Assembly: GCF_049341845.1 (NCBI RefSeq)
Contig: NZ_JBMPIT010000004.1
Location: forward strand, 186,001-250,000
Length of the DNA stretch: 64,000 bases
Source of the DNA: Curtobacterium guangdongense
GTDB lineage: Bacteria > Actinomycetota > Actinomycetes > Actinomycetales > Microbacteriaceae
Direction of reading: 5' to 3'
Position 1 is the first letter of the stretch. The number at the start of each line of letters is the position of its first letter. Position numbers and translations under genes: made by a program. Positions 31,278 to 40,646 of the stretch are shown piece after piece. The notes below the pieces were generated by a model. It ran no database searches, was not told where the DNA came from, and saw only the letters and a program-made list of their open reading frames with translations.

Positions 31278-34200
31278 ATGACGGACGTGCTCGAGCGCTT
31301 CTCCCCCGCGACCGCGGAGTGGTTCCGTGGCGCGTTCTCCGCTCCGACCGCGGCGCAGTCCGGCGCGTGGGACGCGATCTCGACCGGACGGCACGCGCTC
31401 GTGGTGGCGCCGACCGGGTCCGGCAAGACGCTGGCGTCCTTCCTGTGGTCGATCGACCGACTGATCAGCTCGACGGAGCACCCGCCGGCCAAGCAGCGCA
31501 CGCGGGTGCTCTACGTCTCCCCGTTGAAGGCCCTGGGTGTCGACGTCGAGCGGAACCTCCGCAGTCCCCTGGTCGGCATCACGCAGACGGCTCGTCGGCT
31601 CGGGCTCGAACCACCGGACGTCACGGTGGGCGTGCGGAGCGGGGACACCCCGTCGTCCGATCGGCAGAAGCTCCTGCGGCAGCCGCCGGACATCCTCATC
31701 ACGACGCCGGAGTCGCTGTACCTGATGCTGACGTCGCAGGCGCGCGAGACCCTGGTGAACGTCGACACCGTCATCGTCGACGAGGTCCACGCCGTCGCCT
31801 CCAGCAAGCGCGGGGCGCACCTCGCGGTGTCCCTCGAGCGACTCGACGACCTGCTCGACAAGCCGGTGCAGCGGATCGGTCTGTCGGCGACGGTGCGCCC
31901 GGCGGAAGAGGTCGCGCGGTTCCTCGGCGGACGGGCTCCGGTGGAGATCATCGCGCCGCCCGCGCAGAAGACGTTCGACCTGCGGGTGGTCGTGCCCGTC
32001 GACGACATGTCCGAGCTCGGGGCGCCGCCGGTCGGGGCCGACGCGTCGGACGCCCCGACGAACGGGTCGATCTGGCCGCACGTCGAAGAACGCGTGGTCG
32101 ACCTGATCGAGGAACACCGGTCGACGATCGTGTTCGCGAACTCCCGGCGGCTCGCCGAGCGGTTGACCGCGCGGCTCAACGAGATCCACGAGGAACGGGT
32201 GGTGGCGGCCTCCGGTGACGCTGCCCTCGTTGCTGCGGGCGTTCCTGGTGCGCAATCACCGGCACGGGCGTCCGCCCACGCACCTGCGCCGACCCGTCCT
32301 CCGGCGGAGGTGATCGGGGCGTCGGGCCAGACCGCCGGCTCCGATGCGTCGATCCCCGCGCTCGCCCGCGCGCACCACGGCTCCGTGTCGAAGGACCAGC
32401 GCGCCATCATCGAGGACGACCTGAAGTCCGGACGGCTCCGGTGCGTGGTCGCCACCAGCTCGCTCGAACTCGGCATCGACATGGGCGAGGTCGACCTCGT
32501 CGTCCAGGTCGAGGCACCGCCGTCGGTCGCCAGCGGGCTGCAGCGCGTCGGTCGAGCCGGGCACCAGGTGGGCGAGATCTCTCGAGGGGTGCTGTTCCCG
32601 AAGCACCGGGCGGACCTCGTGCACAGCGCGGTCACCGTCGAGCGCATGGTGTCGGGGCAGATCGAGTCGATCTCCGTGCCCGCGAACCCGCTCGACGTCC
32701 TCGCGCAGCACACCGTCGCCGCCGGGTCGGTCGACACCCTCGACGTCGAGCACTGGTTCGAGCTCGTCCGCCGAAGCGCGCCGTTCAGCGGGCTGCCGCG
32801 CTCGGCGTTCGAGGCCACCCTCGATCTCATCACCGGGCGCTACCCGAGCGACGAGTTCGCCGAGCTCCGCCCGCGCCTGGTCTGGGACCGGGTGCACGGC
32901 ACGCTGACCGGTCGGCCCGGCGCCCAGCGACTCGCGGTGACGAGCGGCGGCACCATCCCGGACCGCGGCATGTTCGGCGTCTTCATGGTCGGGGAGCGGG
33001 CGTCCCGCGTCGGCGAGCTCGACGAGGAGATGGTCTACGAGTCCCGCGTCGGGGACGTCTTCGCGCTCGGGGCCACGAGCTGGCGGATCGAGGAGATCAC
33101 CCACGACCGGGTGATCGTCAGCCCGGCGTTCGGGCAGCCGGGGCGGGTCCCGTTCTGGAAGGGCGACGGCATCGGCCGACCAGCCGAGCTCGGACGGGCG
33201 ACCGGCGCCTTCATCCGAGAGGTCGAGGGCGCCTCCGACGCCGACGCCCGCGCCCGCGTCGCCGCCGGTGGGCTCGACGAGCGCGCGATCACGAACCTGT
33301 TGACGTTCCTCCGCGAACAGCGCGAGACCACCGGGCACGTCCCGAACGACACGACGCTCGTCGTCGAGCGGTTCCGCGACGAACTCGGCGACTGGCGGCT
33401 CATCCTGCACTCCCCGTACGGCATGCAGGTGCACGCGCCGTGGGCCCTCGCGGTGGCTGCGCGGCTCCGGGAACGCCACGGCATCGACGGCGACGCGATG
33501 GCGGCGGACGACGGCATCGTCGTGCGGATCCCCGAGACCGACGCCGAGCCGCCAGGAGCCGACCTGTTCGTCTTCGAGCGCGACGACCTCGAAGCGCTCG
33601 TCACCGACGAGGTCGGCGGGTCCGCGCTGTTCGCCGCACGCTTCCGCGAGTGCGCCGCGCGTGCACTCCTGCTCCCCCGGCGCAATCCGGGGCAACGTTC
33701 TCCGTTGTGGCAGCAGCGGCAGCGGGCGTCGCAGCTGCTCGAGGTCGCCCAGAAGTACCCGACGTTCCCGATCGTCCTCGAGACCGTGCGCGAGGTGCTG
33801 CAGGACGTCTACGACGTGCCGTCCCTGCTCGGCATCGCGGACGAGATCGCCCGGCGGAAGATCCGCCTGGTCGAGAGCGAGACCGAGCAGCCATCGCCGT
33901 TCGCCCGTTCGCTGCTGTTCGGGTACGTCGCTGCCTTCATGTACGAGGGCGACACCCCGCTCGCCGAGCGTCGCGCGGCGGCCCTGTCGCTCGACTCGAC
34001 ACTGCTCGGGGAGCTGCTCGGGCGGGCCGAGCTCCGCGAGCTCCTCGACCCGGCCGTGATCGCCTCCACCGAGCAGGACCTGCAGCGGCTCTCACCGGAC
34101 CGTCGGGCACGCGACGCCGAGGGGCTCGTCGACGTCCTCCGCCTCGTGGGCGCACTCGACCTCGACGAGGCCGTCGACCGGAGCTGGGTGGCTTCCTCGG

Positions 34201-35954
34201 ACGACCGCGACGCGGCTCGGGCGACCGTGCGGACGACGCTCGAATCGCTCGAGCGCGACCGCCGCGTGCTGTCGTTCTCGCACGCAGGGTCCACGCGCTG
34301 GGCCGTCATCGAGGACGCCGCCCGGCTCCGCGACGCCCTCGGCGTTCCGCTGCCCATCGGTGTCCCCACCGCGTTCATCGAGCCCGTGGCCGATCCCCTC
34401 GGTGACCTCGTCGGCCGGTACGCCCGGTCGCACGGCCCCTTCGCCGCGCAGGACGCCGCCACGCGGCTCGGGCTCGGCGTCGCCGTCGTGCAGGACACCC
34501 TGCGTCGGCTCGTCGCGGACCGGCGCCTGGTCGAGGGCGAGTTCCGCCCGGACCGTCAGGGCGCCGAGTGGTGCGACGCCGAGGTCCTGCGGCGCATCCG
34601 CACGCGGTCGCTCGCGGCGCTCCGGCACGAGGTCGAACCGGTCTCCCCGGACACCCTCGGCCGGTTCCTGCCCGCGTGGCAGCACGTCCAGACACCGGGT
34701 GTCCGCGGGGGCCTGCGCGGGATCGACGGGGTCCTGCAGGTCGTCGACCAGCTCGCCGGCGTCGCCCTGCCCGCGAGCGCCTGGGAGTCCCTGGTGCTCC
34801 CCGCACGCGTGTCCGACTACGCCCCGAGCATGCTCGACGAGCTCACCGCCACGGGAGAGGTCCTGTGGTCCGGTGGCGGAACCCTGCCCGGGAACGACGG
34901 CTGGGTCCGCCTCCACCTCGCCGACACGGCACCGACCACCCTCGCCGAGCCGGCGGGCGACGAGACGACCGAACTGCAGCGCGACGTGCTCGGCGCCCTC
35001 GCCGGCGGTGGCGCGTACTTCTTCCGGCAGCTCGGGCAGGCCGTCGGCAGCACCGACGACCAGGCGCTCACGACCGCACTGTGGGACCTCGTGTGGGCCG
35101 GGCAGATCACGAACGACACGTTCGCCCCGCTCCGCGCGATGCTCGGCGGCAAGGCCCGGTCGAGTGCTGCACCGCGGACCCGGGCGTACCGCGGGCGTCG
35201 GCGTCCGACGATGCCGTCGCAGTCCGGGCCGCCGAGTGTCGGCGGGCGCTGGTCGCTGCTGCCCCTGGCCGAGGCGGACGCGACCGTTCGGGCAGCGGCG
35301 ACCGCCGAGCAGCTGCTCGAACGGTACGGCGTCGTGACCCGCGGTGCTGTGCAGGTCGAGGGCGTCCGCGGCGGGTTCGCCGGCGTGTACCGGGTGCTCT
35401 CGCGCTTCGAGGAGTCGGGGCGAGCACGGCGCGGGTACTTCATCGAGGGGCTCGGGGCAGCGCAGTTCGCCACGAGCCCGACCGTCGACCGGCTCCGCAC
35501 GTTCGCCAGGGACCTCGACGACGACGAACGCGCGAACCCGGACCGCGCACGGACGGCCCTGGTGCTGGCAGCCACCGACCCTGCGAACCCGTACGGTGCG
35601 GCGCTGCCGTGGCCGACCGACGCCGATCCCGACGACGGATCCGGCGCGACGACGGCCGAACCGAAGTCCCGCGGGCACCGCCCCGGTCGCAAGGCGGGTG
35701 CGCTCGTCGTGCTCATCGACGGGGAACTCGCGGTCTACGTCGAGCGCGGCGGCAAGTCCGTGCTGACCTTCACCGAGGACCCGGCCGACCTCGCCGCAGC
35801 GGCCACGTCCGTCGCGGGCGCGGTGCGGAGCGGCCTCGGCAAGCTCTCCGTGGAGCGGGTCGACGGCGTCTTCGTGCTCGAGTCCCCGCTCGGCGAGGCG
35901 CTCCGCGCCGCGGGCTTCACGGCGACGCCGCAGGGGGTCCGGCTCCGTGCCTGA
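31278..35954 (+). CDS. lhr: Large ATP-dependent helicase Lhr
   Basis: 1558 residues from the ATG at 31278; an in-frame ATG at 31266 is an alternative. Core motifs: VVAPTGSGKTLASFLW (I), TPESLYLML, VIVDEVHAV (DEVH box, II), GLSATVRP (III) and VGRAGHQVG (VI), followed by the winged-helix and Lhr-specific core and a long C-terminal region, as in actinobacterial Lhr. Lhr translocates on single-stranded DNA and unwinds RNA:DNA hybrids; it is DNA-damage linked in mycobacteria. A 40-residue Ala/Pro-rich insertion lies near residue 325-365. It overlaps nei2 by eight bases. Confidence 0.95.
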   Translation: MTDVLERFSPATAEWFRGAFSAPTAAQSGAWDAISTGRHALVVAPTGSGKTLASFLWSIDRLISSTEHPPAKQRTRVLYVSPLKALGVDVERNLRSPLVGITQTARRLGLEPPDVTVGVRSGDTPSSDRQKLLRQPPDILITTPESLYLMLTSQARETLVNVDTVIVDEVHAVASSKRGAHLAVSLERLDDLLDKPVQRIGLSATVRPAEEVARFLGGRAPVEIIAPPAQKTFDLRVVVPVDDMSELGAPPVGADASDAPTNGSIWPHVEERVVDLIEEHRSTIVFANSRRLAERLTARLNEIHEERVVAASGDAALVAAGVPGAQSPARASAHAPAPTRPPAEVIGASGQTAGSDASIPALARAHHGSVSKDQRAIIEDDLKSGRLRCVVATSSLELGIDMGEVDLVVQVEAPPSVASGLQRVGRAGHQVGEISRGVLFPKHRADLVHSAVTVERMVSGQIESISVPANPLDVLAQHTVAAGSVDTLDVEHWFELVRRSAPFSGLPRSAFEATLDLITGRYPSDEFAELRPRLVWDRVHGTLTGRPGAQRLAVTSGGTIPDRGMFGVFMVGERASRVGELDEEMVYESRVGDVFALGATSWRIEEITHDRVIVSPAFGQPGRVPFWKGDGIGRPAELGRATGAFIREVEGASDADARARVAAGGLDERAITNLLTFLREQRETTGHVPNDTTLVVERFRDELGDWRLILHSPYGMQVHAPWALAVAARLRERHGIDGDAMAADDGIVVRIPETDAEPPGADLFVFERDDLEALVTDEVGGSALFAARFRECAARALLLPRRNPGQRSPLWQQRQRASQLLEVAQKYPTFPIVLETVREVLQDVYDVPSLLGIADEIARRKIRLVESETEQPSPFARSLLFGYVAAFMYEGDTPLAERRAAALSLDSTLLGELLGRAELRELLDPAVIASTEQDLQRLSPDRRARDAEGLVDVLRLVGALDLDEAVDRSWVASSDDRDAARATVRTTLESLERDRRVLSFSHAGSTRWAVIEDAARLRDALGVPLPIGVPTAFIEPVADPLGDLVGRYARSHGPFAAQDAATRLGLGVAVVQDTLRRLVADRRLVEGEFRPDRQGAEWCDAEVLRRIRTRSLAALRHEVEPVSPDTLGRFLPAWQHVQTPGVRGGLRGIDGVLQVVDQLAGVALPASAWESLVLPARVSDYAPSMLDELTATGEVLWSGGGTLPGNDGWVRLHLADTAPTTLAEPAGDETTELQRDVLGALAGGGAYFFRQLGQAVGSTDDQALTTALWDLVWAGQITNDTFAPLRAMLGGKARSSAAPRTRAYRGRRRPTMPSQSGPPSVGGRWSLLPLAEADATVRAAATAEQLLERYGVVTRGAVQVEGVRGGFAGVYRVLSRFEESGRARRGYFIEGLGAAQFATSPTVDRLRTFARDLDDDERANPDRARTALVLAATDPANPYGAALPWPTDADPDDGSGATTAEPKSRGHRPGRKAGALVVLIDGELAVYVERGGKSVLTFTEDPADLAAAATSVAGAVRSGLGKLSVERVDGVFVLESPLGEALRAAGFTATPQGVRLRA

Positions 35955-36726
35955 GGGTGACACCGTCTTCCGCGCAGCAGGACGCCTGCATGCCGCACTC
36001 GCGGGCAAGGTCCTGACGCGCAGCGACTTCCGGGTGCCCGCCTTCGCCACGCTCGACCTCGTCGGGCGCACCGTGGAGGAGGTGGTCCCGCGCGGGAAGC
36101 ACATCCTGCACCGCATCGGCGACCTGACGGTGCACTCGCACCTCAAGATGGAGGGCCGCTGGGACGTCTACGCCCCCGGTGATCGCTGGCGTCGACCGGC
36201 GCACCAGGCGCGGGCGATCCTCGACGCGGCGGACGTGTCGACGGTCGGCTTCGCGCTCGGTGTCCTCGAGGTCGTCCCGCGCGACCAGGAGTCCGAGATC
36301 GTCGGGTACCTCGGCCCGGACCTCCTCGGCCCCGATTGGGACGCCGGACTCGCCGAGGCGAACCTCACCGCCGATCCCGCACGTCCGGTCGGCCTCGCGC
36401 TGCTCGACCAGCGCGTGCTCGCGGGGCTCGGCAACGTCTACCGGAACGAGCTCTGCTTCCTCCGCGGGGTCCTGCCGACGCGCCCCGTCGGCGAGGTGCA
36501 CGACACGGCGCGGATGATCGACCTGGCCCGCCGGCTCATCGTGATGAACCGCGATCGCAGCGCCCGGGTGACGACGGGCGTCGATCGGCCGGGGTCGCGG
36601 TTCTGGGTGTACAACCGCCGCGGCAAGCCCTGTCTGCGGTGCCGGACGCCGATCCGCGCCGGGGAGCTCGGCGATTCCGAGCTCACCCTGCGCGACACGT
36701 ACTGGTGCCCGCGCTGCCAGACCTGA
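35947..36726 (+). CDS. nei2: DNA glycosylase/AP lyase, endonuclease VIII (Nei2/Fpg family)
   Basis: 259 residues from GTG 35947. After initiation the N-terminus is PEGDTV, giving the catalytic Pro and Glu. The beta-hairpin Lys lies in PRGKHILHRI near residue 55, and the helix-two-turn-helix in LGNVYRNELCF near 165. The zinc finger is complete: CLRCRTP near 230 and CPRCQT at the end. Removes oxidised bases and cuts the abasic strand. The eight-base overlap with lhr indicates co-translation; lhr-nei pairing is common in actinobacteria. Confidence 0.95.
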   Translation: MPEGDTVFRAAGRLHAALAGKVLTRSDFRVPAFATLDLVGRTVEEVVPRGKHILHRIGDLTVHSHLKMEGRWDVYAPGDRWRRPAHQARAILDAADVSTVGFALGVLEVVPRDQESEIVGYLGPDLLGPDWDAGLAEANLTADPARPVGLALLDQRVLAGLGNVYRNELCFLRGVLPTRPVGEVHDTARMIDLARRLIVMNRDRSARVTTGVDRPGSRFWVYNRRGKPCLRCRTPIRAGELGDSELTLRDTYWCPRCQT

Positions 36727-36751
36727 GCGGGGCGCGGCGGGCCGACTCGGA

Positions 36752-36806
36752 ACGACAGGCGCGTTGTCGTACGACAGCGACCTTGTCGCTCGTTGCGGAC
36801 GCAACG
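36752..36806. repeat. Three small tandem hairpins
   Basis: ACGACA..TGTCGT (36752-36770), AGCGAC CTT GTCGCT (36776-36790) and CGTTGCG GA CGCAACG (36791-36806) follow each other with almost no gap, in the convergent junction after nei2. They may act together as a terminator. Confidence 0.55.
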
Positions 36807-36844
36807 ATACGGATGGCCCGCACCGGGACCTGGTCGCGCCCGGC

Positions 36845-36893
36845 GCCGGACGGGAGGCTCGGTGCCGGAAGCGAGCCGAGCCTCCCGTCCGGC
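36845..36893. repeat. Palindrome of two inverted copies of the dispersed motif
   Basis: Perfect 18-base arms (GCCGGACGGGAGGCTCGG and complement) with a 13-base loop. Each arm holds one GGAGGCTCGG. It sits between nei2 and the convergent aldo/keto reductase gene. Confidence 0.85.
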
Positions 36894-36917
36894 AGACGCG
36901 AGCCGGGCGGACGCGAG

Positions 36918-37955
36918 TCAGGCGGACGCGGAGCGGTCTCCGAGCGAGCGGCGGCGGAGGGTCGGCTGCAGGAGGGCCGGCGGGTTGTACTGCTGGTCGA
37001 GGCGCCCGACGTCGGTGCCCGGCGGGACGATCGCGTCGATGCGGTCGAGGACCTCGTCCGAGAGCGCCACGTCGGCACCGGCGAGCAGGTCGTCGAGCTG
37101 CTCCATCGACCGCGGTCCGATGAGCGCGCTCGTCACGCCCGGGTGCGCGATCGCGAACGCCATCGCCAGGTGGGTCATCGGGATGCCGGTGTCCTCGGAC
37201 AGGGCGACGACCTGTTCGACGGCGTCGATGCGTCGTTCGTCCTGGTTGTGCCGGAACATCCCCACGCGGGCGAGGTCGCTCTCCTGGCCCTTCCGGAAGC
37301 GGCCGGTGAGCATGCCTCCGGCGAGCGGACTCCAGACCAGGGTGCCCATGCCGTAGCGCTCGGCGGTGGGGAGGACCTCGCGCTCGATGCCTCGGTTGAG
37401 GATCGAGTACGTGGGCTGCTCGGTCCGGAAGCGCTCGAGGCCGCGACGCTCGGACGTCCACTGCGCCTCGACCTGCATGGACGCGGGGAAGTCGGAACTG
37501 CCGATCGCGCGGACCTTGCCGCTGCGGATCAGGTCGGTCAGGGCGGACAGCGTCTCCTCGATGTCCACTGTGTCGTCCGGGCGGTGTGCCTGGTAGAGGT
37601 CGATGTGGTCGGTCTGCAGACGGCGCAGCGAGTCCTCGACGGCGCGCATGATCCACCGGCGGGAGTTGCCGCGGCGGTTCGGGTCCTCGCCCATCGGACC
37701 GTGGAACTTCGTGGCGAGGACGACGTCGTCGCGGCGGCCCTTGAGCGCCTTGCCGACGAGTTCCTCGGAGCCGCCCTGCGAGTAGCGGTCGGCCGTGTCG
37801 ATGATGTTGATCCCGGCGTCGAGCGCACGGTGGACGATGCGGATGGAGTCCTGCTCGTCGCCGTTGCCGATCCGGCCGTCGGTGCCGAGCATCATCGCGC
37901 CGAGCGCGAAGGGGCTGACCTGGATCCCGGTCTTGCCGAGGGTGCGGTACTGCAT
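36918..37955 (-). CDS. Aldo/keto reductase
   Basis: 345 residues, with AGGAGGAACC directly before the ATG. The TIM-barrel signature is complete: IIDTADRYSQGGSEELVGKAL near residue 50 (catalytic Asp and Tyr), VLATKF near 82 (Lys), YQAHRPD near 123 (His) and GPRSMEQLDDLL near 300 (NADPH binding). Reduces carbonyls with NADPH; substrate unknown. Divergent from a TetR gene, with a shared operator, so probably its target. Confidence 0.92.
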   Translation of the reverse strand: MQYRTLGKTGIQVSPFALGAMMLGTDGRIGNGDEQDSIRIVHRALDAGINIIDTADRYSQGGSEELVGKALKGRRDDVVLATKFHGPMGEDPNRRGNSRRWIMRAVEDSLRRLQTDHIDLYQAHRPDDTVDIEETLSALTDLIRSGKVRAIGSSDFPASMQVEAQWTSERRGLERFRTEQPTYSILNRGIEREVLPTAERYGMGTLVWSPLAGGMLTGRFRKGQESDLARVGMFRHNQDERRIDAVEQVVALSEDTGIPMTHLAMAFAIAHPGVTSALIGPRSMEQLDDLLAGADVALSDEVLDRIDAIVPPGTDVGRLDQQYNPPALLQPTLRRRSLGDRSASA

Positions 37956-38030
37956 GGTTCCTCCTGTCGATGGCGTCCCGTGCGTCGGTGCCGTATCGTG
38001 GACCGAACTGGAACGCTCTTCCGGAACTAT

Positions 38031-38047
38031 ACGGAATAGCTTTCCGT
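38031..38047. promoter_or_regulatory. Operator between the reductase and tetR genes
   Basis: ACGGAA TAGCT TTCCGT, a perfect inverted repeat of 6-base arms, placed 26 bases before the tetR GTG and 76 before the reductase ATG. Likely bound by the TetR protein encoded next to it. Confidence 0.6.
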
Positions 38048-38072
38048 TTATGCAAGCAGCAAGGAGGACTCT

Positions 38073-38618
38073 GTGCGCGCCGATGCCCGACGCAACCTCG
38101 ACGCGTTGACCGACGCCGCGAAGGCCGTCTTCGCGGCGGACGGGGTCGACGCCCCCGCGAAGGTGATCGCGGACCGCGCTGGAGTCGGCGTCGGCACGCT
38201 CTACCGGCACTTCCCGCAGCGTTCCGACCTGGTCGTCGCCGTGTTCCAGCGCGCGGTCGACGCGTGCGCGGAGGCCGCCCCCACGCTCGCGGCCGAGTAC
38301 GCACCGGACGAGGCACTCGCCCGGTGGCTCCAGCGGTTCACCGAGTTCGTCGCGACGAAGCGCGGACTCGCTTCGGCCCTCCACTCCGGAGATCCCGCCT
38401 TCGAGGCCCTGCCGAACTACTTCCTCGGGCGACTCGGCGACGCGCTCACCGGGCTGCTCGGCGCCGCCGCGGCGGCCGGCACGATCCGCGCCGACGTCGA
38501 CGCACGCCAGCTCCTGCACGCCGTCGCGAACCTCTGCCACGGGGCACCGACACCGGAACAGAGCCAGCTGATGGTCGGACTCCTGGTGGACGGGCTGCGT
38601 TACCGCGCGACCGTCTGA
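38073..38618 (+). CDS. TetR-family regulator
   Basis: 181 residues from GTG 38073, with AAGGAGGA upstream. The helix-turn-helix is typical (NLDALTDAAKAVFAADGVDAPAKVIADRAGVGVGTLYRHFPQRSDLV), with a ligand domain behind it. Divergent from the aldo/keto reductase, which it probably represses. Its 3' end overlaps the convergent LysR gene by 19 bases. Confidence 0.93.
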   Translation: MRADARRNLDALTDAAKAVFAADGVDAPAKVIADRAGVGVGTLYRHFPQRSDLVVAVFQRAVDACAEAAPTLAAEYAPDEALARWLQRFTEFVATKRGLASALHSGDPAFEALPNYFLGRLGDALTGLLGAAAAAGTIRADVDARQLLHAVANLCHGAPTPEQSQLMVGLLVDGLRYRATV

Positions 38619-39532
38619 CGACCGTGCAGGCGTGACGCGGCCGTCGAGCACACGGCGTCGGTCACCCGGTCCAGCAGGGGCGACGCCAGGTTCCAACGCT
38701 GCCACCACAGCGCAACGTCCGCCCGGCGCCCCGGTGTGAGCTCCACGAGTGCCCCTCGCGCGAGGGCGTCGAGACACTGGGCCTCCGGGAGCAGCCCCCA
38801 CCCGAAGCCGAGCGTCACTGCTCGTGCGAAGTCCGCCGAGGTCGGCACGAAGTGTCGCGGCGCCCGGGGCGCGTGGCCGACGACCCGGCGCAGGAAGCCC
38901 TGCTGCAGGTCGTCGTCGTGGTCGTAGTCGACGAGCGGGACACGATCGAGCCGCTGCAGCATCCGCCGTTCGGTGTCCGCGCCGTCGAGGTACCTCGTGA
39001 CGAAGTCCGGCGATGCCACGGCGCGATAGCGATCGATGCCGAGCAGGACCGACGAGCATCCCTGGACGGGCTCGGCCTCCGCCGTGACCGCGGCCATCAC
39101 CGTGCCGGCTCGCAGCAGCTCGGCCGTGCGGTCCTGGTCCTCCCGATGCAGGTCGAACACGACCTCGGTGTCCGCGCGGACCAGGGCGAGGGCGTCGAGG
39201 AACCAGGTGCCGAGGGAGTCGGCGTTGACCGCGAGCGGGATCGACGGGATCCCGTCGGCGTCGGTACCGCCGCCGGCGCCCAGGGAGCGGGCGGTCTCCT
39301 CGTCGAGCAGCCGGACCTGTCTGGCGTGGCGGAGCACCACGGCGCCGTCGGCGGTGGGGACGATCGGCGTCGTGCGCTGTACCAGTACCCGGCCGACGAG
39401 CTGCTCCATCGCCTTGATCCGCTGCGACACCGCGGAGGGCGTGATCGCCAGCGCTCGAGCGGCTGCGTCGAAGGTGCCCAGGTCGACCGCGGCGAGCAGC
39501 GTCTCGAGGTGGTCGCGGTGGAGGCGCAGCAT
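38600..39532 (-). CDS. lysG: LysR-family regulator, ArgP/LysG type
   Basis: 310 residues. The N-terminal helix-turn-helix (HLETLLAAVDLGTFDAAARALAITPSAVSQRIKAMEQLVG) and the effector domain with VNADSLGTWFLDAL are typical of ArgP/LysG. In Corynebacterium LysG activates the divergent lysE exporter gene when lysine or arginine is high; the same divergent layout is seen here with the LysE gene at 39601. Intergenic space is 68 bases with CATGAGCT present twice. Confidence 0.9.
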   Translation of the reverse strand: MLRLHRDHLETLLAAVDLGTFDAAARALAITPSAVSQRIKAMEQLVGRVLVQRTTPIVPTADGAVVLRHARQVRLLDEETARSLGAGGGTDADGIPSIPLAVNADSLGTWFLDALALVRADTEVVFDLHREDQDRTAELLRAGTVMAAVTAEAEPVQGCSSVLLGIDRYRAVASPDFVTRYLDGADTERRMLQRLDRVPLVDYDHDDDLQQGFLRRVVGHAPRAPRHFVPTSADFARAVTLGFGWGLLPEAQCLDALARGALVELTPGRRADVALWWQRWNLASPLLDRVTDAVCSTAASRLHGRQTVAR

Positions 39533-39588
39533 GAGCTGAGCTTACGGCGCATCAGGAACATGAGCTGTACTGCACGCCGCCGTGTCCG

Positions 39589-39594
39589 TACGGT
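39589..39594 (+). promoter_or_regulatory. -10 hexamer of a leaderless promoter (TACGGT)
   Basis: TACGGT, six bases, GTG 39601. The region upstream to the lysG start would hold the activator site. Confidence 0.55.
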
Positions 39595-39600
39595 CGACGT

Positions 39601-40482
39601 GTGACCGCACTCCTCCCCGCTCTCTCCGGCCTCGGCACCGGGCTCGCGCTCATCGTGGCGATCGGCGTGCAGAACACGTACCTGCTCCGGCTCGCCGTGA
39701 GTGCCCGACTCCGGGTGGTGGCAGCAGCGGTCGTCGTGTGTGCCGTGTCGGACGCGGTGCTCATCCTCGCGGGGGTGCTCGGCGTGGGCGCGGTGGTCGA
39801 GCGGTTCCCGGTGGCGCTCGTCGTGATCCGGTTCGTGGGTGCGGCGTTCCTGTTGACCTACGGCGTGCTGGCGGCGCGTCGGGCATTGCGGCCGTCGGGG
39901 GATGCGATCCGGATCGGAGCCGCGGACGACGGGGTCCCGGTGGCGCCGGAGGCGGGGTCCGCCGAGGTCGCGCCCGCTGGTGGGCATCGCGCCCCGGCAC
40001 ATGCGGGCGCGACGGTCGTGGCGGGGCGCGATGCGGCGGTGGACGCAACCACGCGCGCGGCTGGGGCAGCGGGGCGGACGCGCGCCGAGCCTCCAGGCCG
40101 AGCGGACCGAGCGGACGGGGCGGACCGAGCGGACGGAGCGGACGGGGCGGACCGAGCGGACGGGGCGGACCGAGCGGGCCGGCCCGCACCGACCCTGCGT
40201 GCCGCGGTGCTGACCATGCTCGTCTTCACGTGGGCGAACCCGCACGTGTACCTCGACACGCTCGTGTTCCTCGGGTCCGTCGCGAACCAGCAGGGCGTGG
40301 ACGACCGCTGGTGGTGGACGATCGGCGCCGTCGCCGCGAGCTGCCTGTGGTTCGGGGCGCTCGGGTTCGGCGGGCGGCTGCTCCGACCGCTCTTCGCGAA
40401 GCCGATCACGTGGCGGGTGTTCGACGCGGTGGTCGCCCTCGTGATGCTGGCGTTCGGGATCGCGCTCCTCGTCGGCGCCTGA
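39601..40482 (+). CDS. lysE: LysE-family basic amino acid exporter with expanded loop
   Basis: 293 residues, against about 200-235 for LysE. Helices 1-3 (LGTGLALIVAIGVQNTYLLR, VVAAAVVVCAVSDAVLILAGVLGVGAVV, ALVVIRFVGAAFLLTYGVLAARRAL) and the last three (AVLTMLVFTWANPHVYLDTLVFLGS and onward) are normal. Between them lies a cytoplasmic loop of about 100 residues with low-complexity sequence, including GADRADGADRADG repeats. The insert contains a copy of the dispersed motif. Exports lysine/arginine under LysG. Confidence 0.88.
   Translation: MTALLPALSGLGTGLALIVAIGVQNTYLLRLAVSARLRVVAAAVVVCAVSDAVLILAGVLGVGAVVERFPVALVVIRFVGAAFLLTYGVLAARRALRPSGDAIRIGAADDGVPVAPEAGSAEVAPAGGHRAPAHAGATVVAGRDAAVDATTRAAGAAGRTRAEPPGRADRADGADRADGADGADRADGADRAGRPAPTLRAAVLTMLVFTWANPHVYLDTLVFLGSVANQQGVDDRWWWTIGAVAASCLWFGALGFGGRLLRPLFAKPITWRVFDAVVALVMLAFGIALLVGA
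40099..40178 (+). repeat. Tandem GC-rich repeat within lysE
   Basis: A 15-18 base unit like GCGGACGGGGCGGACCGA is repeated about five times and encodes (A)DRADGA repeats in the cytoplasmic loop. It follows directly on a GCCGAGCCTCC motif at 40084-40094. Confidence 0.85.
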
Positions 40483-40506
40483 CGCCGCTGGGTCGGCTGG
40501 CCGTTC

Positions 40507-40566
40507 GCACAACCAAAAGCAGTCCGCGCCACGGAAGGTCGTGGCGCGGACTGCTTTTGGTTGTGC
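40507..40566. terminator. Long perfect palindrome between convergent genes
   Basis: 27-base perfect arms (GCACAACCAAAAGCAGTCCG and onward) with the six-base loop GAAGGT, between lysE and the APC permease gene. AAAA/TTTT within the arms suits termination on both strands. Confidence 0.85.
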
Positions 40567-40646
40567 GGGAGCTATCGGCGCCGTGCGCCCGTCGGGGCGC
40601 GGCCGCCCGTCGGGACGCGGCCGCCCGTGCGTGCGGTGCCGCGCGA

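Noticed and set aside
40099..40178. Tandem repeat as a CRISPR-like or origin iteron array
   Set aside because: It is in frame within lysE and encodes a continuous loop; units are adjacent without spacers.
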